Source: Saccharothrix tamanrassetensis
GTDB taxonomy: Bacteria > Actinomycetota > Actinomycetes > Mycobacteriales > Pseudonocardiaceae
Assembly (NCBI RefSeq): GCF_014203665.1
Contig: NZ_JACHJN010000007.1
Coordinates: forward strand, 436,059 to 500,058
Direction: 5' to 3'
Length of the DNA stretch: 64,000 bases
The notes under the pieces are model-generated. The model was not told where the DNA came from and ran no database searches. It saw only the letters and a program-made list of their open reading frames with translations. How positions within the stretch are numbered: the first letter of the stretch is position 1; each line of letters opens with the position of its first letter. Below, piece after piece: positions 1-7,760 of this stretch. Both the position numbers and the translations under genes were made by a program.

Positions 1-1086
1 GCCGGAGAACGGGTCGGGCACGAACCGGTCGGCGGTCAGGCCCGGCCGGCCGAGGTAGCCCCGGGCCACGCCGACGCCACCGATCAGCAGCTCACCCGCC
101 GTCCCCGGCGGCACCGGCTCCAGCCGCTCGTCCACGACGTGCAGCCGGTGGCCGGGCAGCGGCGCGCCAAGCGGCAGCGGCTCGGTCCACCGCCCGGTCA
201 GCAGGTTGGCGAGCACCACCACCGTGGTCTCGGTCGGGCCGTAGATGTGCCAGAACCGCCTGCCCGGCCCGGACCACCGCTCGACCAGCCCGGGTTCGAC
301 CACGTCACCGCCGACGGCGACGGTGCGCAGGTCGGGCAGGTCCGGGTCGAGCAGTCGCAGCACCACGGGGGTGAGCACCATCCAGGTGACGCGGTGCTCG
401 CGCAGGAACCGTTGCAGCCTCGCCGGGTCCGCGCGGTCCTCGAACCCGGCCAGCTGCACGGACCCGCCGACCATCAGCGGGGCGAACACGTCGAAGGTGA
501 ACGCGTCGAACGCGTACGAGGACAAGCCCGACATTCGGGTGCCGGCGTCGACACCGGCGTACCTCGCGGAGCCGGTCGCGAACGCGACCACGTTGCGGTG
601 CGTGGTCAACACGCCCTTCGGCTTGCCGGTCGAGCCGGACGTGTAGATCACGTGGGCGACATCGTCCGGTCCCGCCGGGTTCTCCGGCGTCGCGGCGGAC
701 ACCGCCTCCGGCACCGGAACCAGCGGGTACGCGGTCAGCGGGCGCTCGGAGCCGTCGACCACCAACGCCCCGATGCCCGCGTCCGCGGCGATGTCGGCCA
801 GCCTCCGGCGGGGCAGGGCCGGTTCCAGCGGCACGTAGCCGGCGCCGGACATCAGCACCCCGAGCACCGCGACGACCAGCGACGGCCGCCGGTCCACGCA
901 CACGCCGACCAGCGCGCCGCGACCGACGCCCACGTCGTGCAGCGCGGCGGCGAGCGTGCCCGCACGACCGACCAGCTCCCGGTAGGTCAACGACTCGTCC
1001 CACTGCCGCACCGCCTCCGCGTCGGGGGTGCGGCGGGCCTGGGCCAGGATGAGGTCGGGGACGGTGGCGTCCGGGTGGGCGGTCAT
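1..1086 (-). CDS. NRPS adenylation domain protein (3' end outside window)
   Basis: Activates an amino acid as aminoacyl-AMP for nonribosomal amide synthesis. The reading frame starts at an ATG that overlaps the stop of the LanB-like gene upstream (ATGA), so the two are translationally coupled. It leaves the left edge in frame after 362 codons. The protein starts directly with an adenylation domain and has no condensation domain. The A3 loop IYTSGSTGKPKGV is at about residues 147-159 and the A5 motif IYGPTETT about 110 residues later. The visible end (GVARGYLGRPGLTADRFVPD) is the A6/A7 approach, so the hinge, the A10 lysine and any carrier domain lie outside. Placing pocket residues against GrsA by eye gives mostly hydrophobic positions after Asp235 (A, F, V, V, V, I, V, V), suggesting an aliphatic substrate; this is inference. 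Family assignment is secure, the substrate is not. Confidence 0.93.
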   Translation of the reverse strand, partial: MTAHPDATVPDLILAQARRTPDAEAVRQWDESLTYRELVGRAGTLAAALHDVGVGRGALVGVCVDRRPSLVVAVLGVLMSGAGYVPLEPALPRRRLADIAADAGIGALVVDGSERPLTAYPLVPVPEAVSAATPENPAGPDDVAHVIYTSGSTGKPKGVLTTHRNVVAFATGSARYAGVDAGTRMSGLSSYAFDAFTFDVFAPLMVGGSVQLAGFEDRADPARLQRFLREHRVTWMVLTPVVLRLLDPDLPDLRTVAVGGDVVEPGLVERWSGPGRRFWHIYGPTETTVVVLANLLTGRWTEPLPLGAPLPGHRLHVVDERLEPVPPGTAGELLIGGVGVARGYLGRPGLTADRFVPDPFSG

Positions 1087-3380
1087 CGGGCGGCCTCCGG
1101 GTCGACGATCTGCAACCGCAGTTCACTGGAGTACCGGCGGCCCTGCGCGTCGACCAGCCAGTGCCCGCCGACGTCCGGCAGCACCTCGGAGATCGTCACC
1201 GCCGCCGCCCGGTCGACCCGCGCGGAGCCGCTCACCATGCCGCACAGCGAAGCGGCGTGCAGCGGGCTGGTCAGGTCCACGAAGACCGGTTTGATCTCGG
1301 TGCCCAGCTTGACGAAGATCCGGTCCGGGAGACCGAGCGCGCGCCGCCAGCGGCGGACCGCCAGGTACTTGGCGCGCTCGCCGGCGACGTCCGCGAGACC
1401 GGTCTCCGCGACGGTGGTGCGCCAGGTCTCCCTCGCCACGACCAGCTTGTCGACCGTGATGCGAGGTGTGTGCGGCCGGCCGTGGACGAGCTTGAACCCG
1501 TCCACGGCGTGGATCGCGAGCAGGGCCGAGAACATCTCCAGCAACGGCCGGCCGCGGCCGTCCGGCGCGTGGGCGACCAGGTCCGGCGTCACCACGACGG
1601 ACGTGGCGGGCAGCAGCCGGTCCGGGTCGGCGCCCGGCGCGGGGACGACCCCGAGTTGGCGGTCGGTCGGGCCGTCCAGCGTGTGGGCGACGCGACCGGA
1701 GTAGCGCGGCCAGTCGGTCGAGTAGAGCGGGCGGATCCGGTGCTCGCCGAGGTCGGCGGCCATCGCGCGGCGCAGCGCGTCGCGGTCCGGGTGCCAGCGG
1801 GTGAACACGGCGCAGTCGAACGTCGGCCACGCGGTGTGCAGTTCGCCCAGCACCGCCAGGTAGTCGCCGCGGTTGACCGCGTCCACGTCCGGCGCGCAGA
1901 TCTGGAGGTCCGGGCTGTGCAACCGGCCCGCCGACCAACCGGGGCGGTCGGCCGGGAACGCCGCCGCGGCGGCCGAGGCGAGTTCGGCGGACGTGAAGTG
2001 CAGCGGACCGGTGGTCGACGGGCCGCCGGCGGGCTCGCCGTCCAGCCCGAAGAGCTTCGCCCAGCGCGCGCCGAACTCCCGCGCCACCGCGTCCACGGGT
2101 CGTTCGCCGGTGCCGAACAACGGGCCTTGGGCGAGGTACCAGAGATCGGCCAGCCGCACCTCGTCCGTCTCGGCGGCGAGGTCTTCGTACAGCTCGCGCA
2201 ACGCGGTGCCGTAGGCGTCCGCCAGTTCCGCGGTCAGCCAGCGCGCGGCGCCCAGCAGCAGCGCCATCGGCTCGGCGAGGTCGGCCAGCAACCGCCCGCC
2301 CACGACCACGTCGACGTCGCGGACCGCCTCCTCGAAGCACAGGCCGCGCCCGGCGTAGGTCTGTCCCGCCTTGCGCTGCGCGGGTCGGCCGGTGACGGCG
2401 GTGAACTCCGCGGCGAGCCCGGCCAGCGCCGTCCCGAGCCGATCGGCGTCCCCGGCGGCGGCGGCCACCTCGTCGCGGGCGGCGGTCAGCCGGTCCAGCT
2501 CACCGGTGACCCGCGCCCGGAGCACCGGATCGCCGATGCCGGCCACCAGCTCGCGCAGCACGGATTCGGCCTCCGGCCCCTGCGGCAGGTCGCCGCGCCA
2601 GCTCAGCAACCCCCGCTCGGCCAGCCGTTCCAGCAGCAGGTGGCCGTCGTCCCCGGTGCGGACCACGCCGGCGGCGACCAGGTCCGCGATCACCGTCGCC
2701 GCCGGGCCCCGACCGTCGCAGCGGACCAGCGCCGCCAGGTCGGCCGGGGACACCGGGATCGGGGGCTGCACGGGCCGGAGCACGCGCCGGCCCGCCTCGT
2801 CCAGGGTCAGGTGCGGCTGCCGCGCGGGCGGCAGCCAGCGGCGGACCTGCGGGTCCTCGGCCAGCCGGTGCGCGAAGGCGGTCAGCGCCCAGTGCTCGAA
2901 GTGCACCGCGCGGTCGCGCACCAGGCGGTCGCCGACGCGCGTGGTGATCGACGCCGCCCGCGGGTCGACGGTCGCCCACGCGGCGGGGCCGAAGAACCCG
3001 ATGGTCTCGTTCTTCGCGCAGTACCGCTGCCAGTACCGGGTGACCAGGCGTTCCCGCTCCCGCCGCTTGTTGCGCCGCGGCTCGTCGGGATCGGCGCGCA
3101 GCAGCCCGTCCAGCGCGCTGAGCGCGGCGGTGCTCTGCCAGGTGACCGCCTCCCGCAGCAGCGGGTCGGCCGCGAGGTCCCGGCACACCGCGCTGCCGGC
3201 GGCCAGCGCGCGCTCGAACTCCGCGTCGAACAGCGGCTCGGCCGCCTCTCCGGCCAGGAACGCGTCGGCGGCAGCGGCGGCCTCCGGCGCGGCCAACCGG
3301 TCGAGCCCGTCGATCGGGAACCCCGTGCTGCGCAGCACGGCGTCCCGCCACACCGACCAGCCCGTCGTGCCCAGCGGCAC
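1083..3380 (-). CDS. LanB-type lantibiotic dehydratase N-terminal (glutamylation/PEARL-like) protein
   Basis: Belongs to the LanB N-terminal domain family, whose members transfer an amino acid from aminoacyl-tRNA to a peptide or carrier. In lantibiotic dehydratases glutamate is added to Ser/Thr; in PEARLs an amino acid is added to a peptide C terminus. The 765-residue protein has the arginine-rich block and the motif YWQRYCAKNETIGFFGP at about residues 145-161, plus the long helical N-terminal half typical of the family. It lacks the roughly 300-residue SpaB-type elimination domain, and no separate elimination protein or precursor peptide is visible here. It lies 11 bp after the ketosynthase stop and overlaps the adenylation gene by 4 bp, so it is inside one NRPS/PKS operon. 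Start is a GTG with only a weak Shine-Dalgarno sequence. It may charge a carrier-bound or small-peptide substrate in a tRNA-dependent step (inference). Confidence 0.82.
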   Translation of the reverse strand: MPLGTTGWSVWRDAVLRSTGFPIDGLDRLAAPEAAAAADAFLAGEAAEPLFDAEFERALAAGSAVCRDLAADPLLREAVTWQSTAALSALDGLLRADPDEPRRNKRRERERLVTRYWQRYCAKNETIGFFGPAAWATVDPRAASITTRVGDRLVRDRAVHFEHWALTAFAHRLAEDPQVRRWLPPARQPHLTLDEAGRRVLRPVQPPIPVSPADLAALVRCDGRGPAATVIADLVAAGVVRTGDDGHLLLERLAERGLLSWRGDLPQGPEAESVLRELVAGIGDPVLRARVTGELDRLTAARDEVAAAAGDADRLGTALAGLAAEFTAVTGRPAQRKAGQTYAGRGLCFEEAVRDVDVVVGGRLLADLAEPMALLLGAARWLTAELADAYGTALRELYEDLAAETDEVRLADLWYLAQGPLFGTGERPVDAVAREFGARWAKLFGLDGEPAGGPSTTGPLHFTSAELASAAAAAFPADRPGWSAGRLHSPDLQICAPDVDAVNRGDYLAVLGELHTAWPTFDCAVFTRWHPDRDALRRAMAADLGEHRIRPLYSTDWPRYSGRVAHTLDGPTDRQLGVVPAPGADPDRLLPATSVVVTPDLVAHAPDGRGRPLLEMFSALLAIHAVDGFKLVHGRPHTPRITVDKLVVARETWRTTVAETGLADVAGERAKYLAVRRWRRALGLPDRIFVKLGTEIKPVFVDLTSPLHAASLCGMVSGSARVDRAAAVTISEVLPDVGGHWLVDAQGRRYSSELRLQIVDPEAAR

Positions 3381-3391
3381 CAGATGCCCGT

Positions 3392-5107
3392 TCAGGACGA
3401 CACCTCGATCCAGTGCCGGCGCGGCTGCAACGGGTGGTGCGGCAGCGACACCACGCGGCCACTCCTGAGCGTCCGGTCGACGTCCGCGTCGGGGCCGTCC
3501 ACGTCGGGGCGGTCCACGACGGCTGCGTCCCTGCCGGCGCTGCCCTCACCGGCACTGTCCTCACCGGCACTGCCCCCACCGGCGGCAACCCGGTCGAGCC
3601 ACGCGATCGCCGAGGTGATGTCGCCGCACGCCGTCGAGACCCGGCAGGCGTACCGCTGCCTGCTCGCCAACGTGTGGGCGACGTCGTCCAGCCGCAACCC
3701 GGGTTCGGCCGCCAGGTGGGCGCCGAGCCGGGCGGCGAGCGACCGCAACGCGTCCGGCGTGCGCGCCGAGACCACCAGCACCCGCGGACCCACCGGGTCC
3801 TCCCGGGGGTCCTCCACCGGGGGTTGCTCGACGATCACGTGTGCGTTCGTCCCGCCGAGGCCGAACGAGCTGACCCCGGCCAGGCGGTCCGACCGGGTCC
3901 ACTCGGTCGTCTTGACCGGCACGAAGAACGGCCCTCCCGCGAAGTCGATCTCCGGGTTCGGCACGTCGTGGTGCAGGTTGGCGGGGATGGTCGCGTGCTT
4001 GACCGCGAGCACCGCCTTGATCAGCCCCGCGGCGCCCGCGGCGGCGTCCAGGTTGCCGAGGTTCGTCTTCACCGAGCCGAGCGCGCAGGAACCCGCGGCC
4101 TCCCCGAACGCCTGCGTCAGCGAGGCCACCTCGATCGCGTCGCCGACCAGCGTGCCGCTGCCGTGCGCCTCGACGTAGCCGATGTCGGCGCCCGTCACGG
4201 AAGTGCTGGCCATCGCCTCGGTCACCACGGCGACCTGCCCGTCCAGCCCCGGCACGGCGAACCCGGCGCGCGCCGACCCGTCGTTGTTCACCGCCCAGCC
4301 GCGCAGCACCGCGTGCACCTGCGCACCGCGCTCCAACGCGTCCGCGAGCCGTTCCAGCACCACCACGGCGACACCGCTGCCGTAACCGCTGCCCTGCCCG
4401 GCCGCGTCGAACGCACGGCACCGCCCGTCGGGCGACACCAGTCCGCCGGGGGTGTGCCGGAACCGCGGCTCGGTGACGCTCACCCCGCCGGCCAACGCCA
4501 CGTCGCAGCGGAAGTCCAGCAGGCTCTGCGCGGCGGTGCACACGGCGACCAGCGAACTGGAACACGCCGTCTGCACGGCGATCGCCGGTCCGGTCAGGCC
4601 CAGCCGGTAGGCGACCTGGGTGGGCAGGTAGTCCGGTGCCCAGCGCGACGCGAGCCGCTCCTCCCAGTCCTCCTCCGCGTGCCGGTCCTCCCCCGCCTGC
4701 CGCGCGAGCAGCCGGAAGAGGAAGTACCGGTTCGCGGACGCACCCGCGAACACGCCGACCGCGCGCTCGCCGTCGGTGGGGTCCACGGCCGCGTCCTGCA
4801 ACGCCACCCACGACTGCTCAAGGAACAGCCGCTGCTGGGGGTCCATGGCCCGCGCCTCCGCCTCGGGCACGTCGAAGAAGTCGGCGTCGAAGTCGGCGAC
4901 GCCCGCCAGCCTGCCGTGCCCGCGCACGTGGGTCGGGTCGGCGATCAGCGACTCGCCGACGCCGAGCGACCGCAACTCCTCGACGGTGTGGTCGTGCACG
5001 GCGTCGACCCCGTCGAGCAGGTTGCGCCACAGCGTCGGCACGTCGGGAGCCGCCGGGAACCTCCCGGCCAACCCCACGACGGCGATCTCGTCGCCGGTGT
5101 ACTCCAC
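3392..5107 (-). CDS. Modular-type ketosynthase without acyltransferase; catalytic His replaced by Asn
   Basis: Ketosynthase of the modular PKS type, 571 residues. The KS fold is complete: N-terminal DEIAVVGLAGRFP, active-site Cys182 in VQTACSSSLVAV, first catalytic His315 in VEAHGSGTLVGD, and the lysine of GSVKTNL. The second catalytic His, normally in N(I/L)GH..AAAG, is Asn352 (NLGNLDAAAG; codon AAC on the minus strand near 4050). After the KS comes a KS-AT linker (LVVSARTPDALRSLAARL), then a short Gly/Ser/Asp-rich segment. The chain ends with VVSLPHHPLQPRRHWIE, which resembles the post-AT linker YPFQRxRYW. It looks like a KS-AT module whose AT has been deleted. Loss of the His predicts poor decarboxylation, so it may catalyse acyl transfer or another condensation. 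GTG start preceded by GGGGGAAGAGC. Same operon as its neighbours, 22 bp after the PLP gene. Confidence 0.93.
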   Translation of the reverse strand: MEYTGDEIAVVGLAGRFPAAPDVPTLWRNLLDGVDAVHDHTVEELRSLGVGESLIADPTHVRGHGRLAGVADFDADFFDVPEAEARAMDPQQRLFLEQSWVALQDAAVDPTDGERAVGVFAGASANRYFLFRLLARQAGEDRHAEEDWEERLASRWAPDYLPTQVAYRLGLTGPAIAVQTACSSSLVAVCTAAQSLLDFRCDVALAGGVSVTEPRFRHTPGGLVSPDGRCRAFDAAGQGSGYGSGVAVVVLERLADALERGAQVHAVLRGWAVNNDGSARAGFAVPGLDGQVAVVTEAMASTSVTGADIGYVEAHGSGTLVGDAIEVASLTQAFGEAAGSCALGSVKTNLGNLDAAAGAAGLIKAVLAVKHATIPANLHHDVPNPEIDFAGGPFFVPVKTTEWTRSDRLAGVSSFGLGGTNAHVIVEQPPVEDPREDPVGPRVLVVSARTPDALRSLAARLGAHLAAEPGLRLDDVAHTLASRQRYACRVSTACGDITSAIAWLDRVAAGGGSAGEDSAGEGSAGRDAAVVDRPDVDGPDADVDRTLRSGRVVSLPHHPLQPRRHWIEVSS

Positions 5108-5129
5108 GCTCTTCCCCCAACCCGTCGAC

Positions 5130-6518
5130 TCAGCCGGACACGGCGCGTGCGATGTCCTCCACGGTGCGCACCGGCGTGAGCGCCTCGGCGCCCAGCACCT
5201 CGTAGTCGGCCGTCGAGTAGCAGCCCGAGCCGTGCACCACGACGTCGCGCCCCTCCTCCACCAGGCCCCGGTCGATCGCGTTGCACACGCCGGTCAGCGC
5301 CATCACCAGCGACCACTCGCGCAGCGTGCGCAGGTCGGCGGGCAGCCCGCCGGCGCCGTCGCCCAGCAACGCGCGCAGCGCGGGGTACCGGGCGACGCAC
5401 TCGGCCAGCGACACCACGACGCCGTCACCGCCGAAGGTGGCGATCAGGTCGTTCATCGCGGGCGAGGTGGCCGGGTGGTGGGTGTAGAAGGTCGGGTCGA
5501 GCACCTCGTGCGGGTCGTAGGTGACCTCCGGGAACCGCACGTCGGCCGACTGCCGGTACAGCCCGGTGGTCGCGTCGAACCGGTAGTCCGGCCGGCGGGC
5601 CTGGTCGAAGTCGCCGTGCCGCAGGTTGACCACCATGTCGGGCGTGCCGAGGTGCTGCACGAGCAGGCTCGCGGGCCGCGTCGCCCGGTCCGCCAGCCCC
5701 AGGTCCTCCAGCACCGCCCGGCCCTGGTGGTAGCCGAGCAGGCCGAACGCGCTCGACACCGCGTGCGCGTGCAGCCGGGGCGCCGCGCCGTCCGCGTCGG
5801 TCGGGTCGACCCGCTGCTCGAAGAACGCCCGGGCCACGTCGGCGGTCAGGTAGTTGCCCAATTGGAGGGTGAACCAGAGGTTCACGCCGTCCCGGCGCAG
5901 GGCCGCGGCGTGCCGGTCGACGAACTCCCGGCCCAGCGGCTTGACGCCTTCCGCGTTCGGACCTCCGTAGAGCAGCACCGGGTTGAGCGCCCGCAGGTGG
6001 TCGTCGTCGGACAGCCGGCCGGCGCGCAGCTTCTGCCGGCACGACTCCGGCGCGAGCACGACCACCCGCAACTGCTCCGGCTCGACCAGTCCGGCGTCGA
6101 CCGCCCGCAGCACGGCGTCGCGCAGCGCCACGCCCTTGTTCGCCGACGTCGGGGAGAAGATCACGATGGGTTCGCCGGTGCGGCGGATGTACTCGACCGC
6201 CCTGGCCACGATGAGCAGCGACGCGAACGTCTTGGTGGTGCCGGTGCCGGGGTTGCCGGTCAGGTCGAGCAGGGTCAGCCGGTGACCGCCGTACTCGCCG
6301 AACGGCTGCCAGCGGGCGGTCGCCACGGACAGGAACTCCCGGACTCCTCCGTCGAGTTCGGGTAATGCGTAGCCGGGCGAGAAAGCGGCCGGGTCGGCGA
6401 CGGCCGGGCCCAGGTCGGGCACGCACCGTTCGATCGCTCGCGGCAGGAGGTCGTAGAAGTCGGCCAACAGGTTCGCGGTACCACTCGGCGCGGGCGCCGT
6501 CGTCGCGGAATTCGGCAT
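5130..6518 (-). CDS. Threonine-synthase-like PLP-dependent (fold type II) enzyme
   Basis: 462 residues; the family name is uncertain, but the sequence aligns by eye with threonine synthase. GTGTTKTFASLL at about 91-102 corresponds to the PLP-lysine region (candidate Lys96). PTSANKGVAL at about 123-132 corresponds to the phosphate/substrate loop T(A/S)TSGDTG. NLWFTLQLGNYLTADVARAFFEQ corresponds to the SANSIN..R segment. Such enzymes perform beta- or gamma-replacement or elimination on phospho- or acyl-activated amino acids. It is coupled to the Rossmann dehydrogenase through a TGATG overlap, which suggests consecutive steps in making a non-proteinogenic building block. The chosen ATG overlaps the previous stop. 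The extended upstream frame is not used, because it would run through the whole dehydrogenase gene. Confidence 0.72.
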   Translation of the reverse strand: MPNSATTAPAPSGTANLLADFYDLLPRAIERCVPDLGPAVADPAAFSPGYALPELDGGVREFLSVATARWQPFGEYGGHRLTLLDLTGNPGTGTTKTFASLLIVARAVEYIRRTGEPIVIFSPTSANKGVALRDAVLRAVDAGLVEPEQLRVVVLAPESCRQKLRAGRLSDDDHLRALNPVLLYGGPNAEGVKPLGREFVDRHAAALRRDGVNLWFTLQLGNYLTADVARAFFEQRVDPTDADGAAPRLHAHAVSSAFGLLGYHQGRAVLEDLGLADRATRPASLLVQHLGTPDMVVNLRHGDFDQARRPDYRFDATTGLYRQSADVRFPEVTYDPHEVLDPTFYTHHPATSPAMNDLIATFGGDGVVVSLAECVARYPALRALLGDGAGGLPADLRTLREWSLVMALTGVCNAIDRGLVEEGRDVVVHGSGCYSTADYEVLGAEALTPVRTVEDIARAVSG

Positions 6519-7573
6519 CAGACCGGCATCTCCACTCCACCCCGTTGCTGCGCAGGCGGTTCGCCGCGCAATCGGTCGCGCAATGCGTACAGTCGGGCGG
6601 TGACCCCGTCCAGGTCGCCGATGTCGAACCCTTCGGCGGCTTCGGGCAGGAATTCGGCGAGCGCCGGACCGAAGACCACGCGGTCGCCGTCGACCACGAC
6701 CCCGTCGGCCGCCGCGGCCCGTTGGTTGAACGCGATGGCGTCGGCCCGGCTCACCCCGGCGGGCAGCCGCAGTTCGATTGCCGGACCGGAAACGCGCACC
6801 GGGTAGCCGCCGGGAAGACCGAGCGGGCCGGGCAGGTTCGTCTCGATCGGCGTCCCGGACAGCACCGCGTCCAGCAGCACGGCCGCGGCGAACCCGCCGA
6901 TCTGGTTCAGCTCGGTGCGTTCGGCGCGGCGCTGCGCGATGAGCAGGTCGCCGGGTGCGCTGATCGGCTCGTCGTCGCACCACGCGCGGACCTCCTCGGC
7001 TCGCTCGGCCGGCTCGTGCAGGTGGACGTGGTGGGCGAGCATCCGCAGCCGGGCCTGGTCGGGGAGCCCGAGAGCGGCCTGCGCGCTGGCGGCCAGCAGC
7101 GCGATGTTGCCGACGCCGCACAGCACGGGCACGCCGAGCGCGGCGAGCAGCGGGTTGACCGCGTCCGGGAAGCACCCGTTGACCAACCACGACCGCTCGG
7201 GCAACGCGCGGCCGACCCGCAGCGCCAGTTCGGCCTGGAACGGCAGCGTGATCCCGAAGCCGGCGCGGCCGACGAGGGCGGTCCACGCCGACGGCGCGGT
7301 CAGCCGTTCCCACGGTGACTGGCTCGACGCGCACACCAGCGCCCCGTCCACATCGGCCACCGGCTGCTCCACGTCCCCGACGAACGGTGTGAAGGCGACG
7401 CCGGTACGTCCAACGGCCGCCGCGCGGGCGCTGGCGATATAGCAGAGCTGCCCGGTCTTCTCGGCGCTTCGACCGACCACGACCACTTCGACGGACGTGG
7501 TCGCCACCGCGGCCAACGAGTAGCAGACGGCACGTGCCAAATCGCCGGTGCCGATGACGGCAATCCTGTGCAC
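6518..7573 (-). CDS. NAD(P)-binding Rossmann-fold dehydrogenase, malate/opine dehydrogenase-like
   Basis: 351 residues from a GTG at 7573 that is preceded by GGGGGGAG with 7-nt spacing; a longer frame starting upstream lacks such a site. The N terminus HRIAVIGTGDLARAV is a nucleotide-binding GxGxxA turn, followed by a second strand ending in VVVVGR, which suggests NADP preference. LVNGCFPDAVNPLLAALG resembles the mid-domain of lactate/malate-type dehydrogenases. I do not recognise a named family. First gene of the minus-strand biosynthetic operon and coupled (TGATG) to the threonine-synthase-like enzyme, so it probably oxidises or reduces that enzyme's substrate or product. An SbnB-like role (oxidative cleavage of an amino-acid adduct) would fit the nearby SbnA homologue, but the sequence is not visibly of the ornithine-cyclodeaminase family to which SbnB belongs. 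Confidence 0.68.
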   Translation of the reverse strand: MHRIAVIGTGDLARAVCYSLAAVATTSVEVVVVGRSAEKTGQLCYIASARAAAVGRTGVAFTPFVGDVEQPVADVDGALVCASSQSPWERLTAPSAWTALVGRAGFGITLPFQAELALRVGRALPERSWLVNGCFPDAVNPLLAALGVPVLCGVGNIALLAASAQAALGLPDQARLRMLAHHVHLHEPAERAEEVRAWCDDEPISAPGDLLIAQRRAERTELNQIGGFAAAVLLDAVLSGTPIETNLPGPLGLPGGYPVRVSGPAIELRLPAGVSRADAIAFNQRAAAADGVVVDGDRVVFGPALAEFLPEAAEGFDIGDLDGVTARLYALRDRLRGEPPAQQRGGVEMPV

Positions 7574-7650
7574 AGGCGCGCTCCCCCCAGCAGCGTCGCG
7601 CTCTCCCCAGAGCCCCAGCGCCACGTCTGACCGGCCCGAACACCGGCCGG

Positions 7651-7678
7651 TTCATGGCGTGTTCACGGATGCTACATA
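7651..7678 (+). promoter_or_regulatory. Candidate SARP operator and -10 in the divergent cluster promoter
   Basis: Heptamers TTCATGG (7651-7657) and TTCACGG (7662-7668) repeat at an exact 11-bp interval, followed four bases later by TACATA (7673-7678). Direct heptamers at 11-bp spacing upstream of a -10 element are the known SARP binding arrangement. The site lies in the 187-bp region between the divergent biosynthetic operons, oriented toward the adenylation-carrier gene. Three SARP-type regulators are encoded in this window. Confidence 0.5.
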
Positions 7679-7760
7679 CCGCCGCGCTGCCCTGAAAGGT
7701 CTCTTATTCACAGTCGTCCACAGGTACGCTCCGGTCCGGTTGCACGGAGTTGGGGGCTCG

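Noticed and set aside
1161..4178. Long plus-strand open frame antisense to the LanB and ketosynthase genes
   Set aside because: Composition is Arg/Gly/Pro-rich with no domain; it is a by-product of extreme GC in codon position three of the real minus-strand genes.
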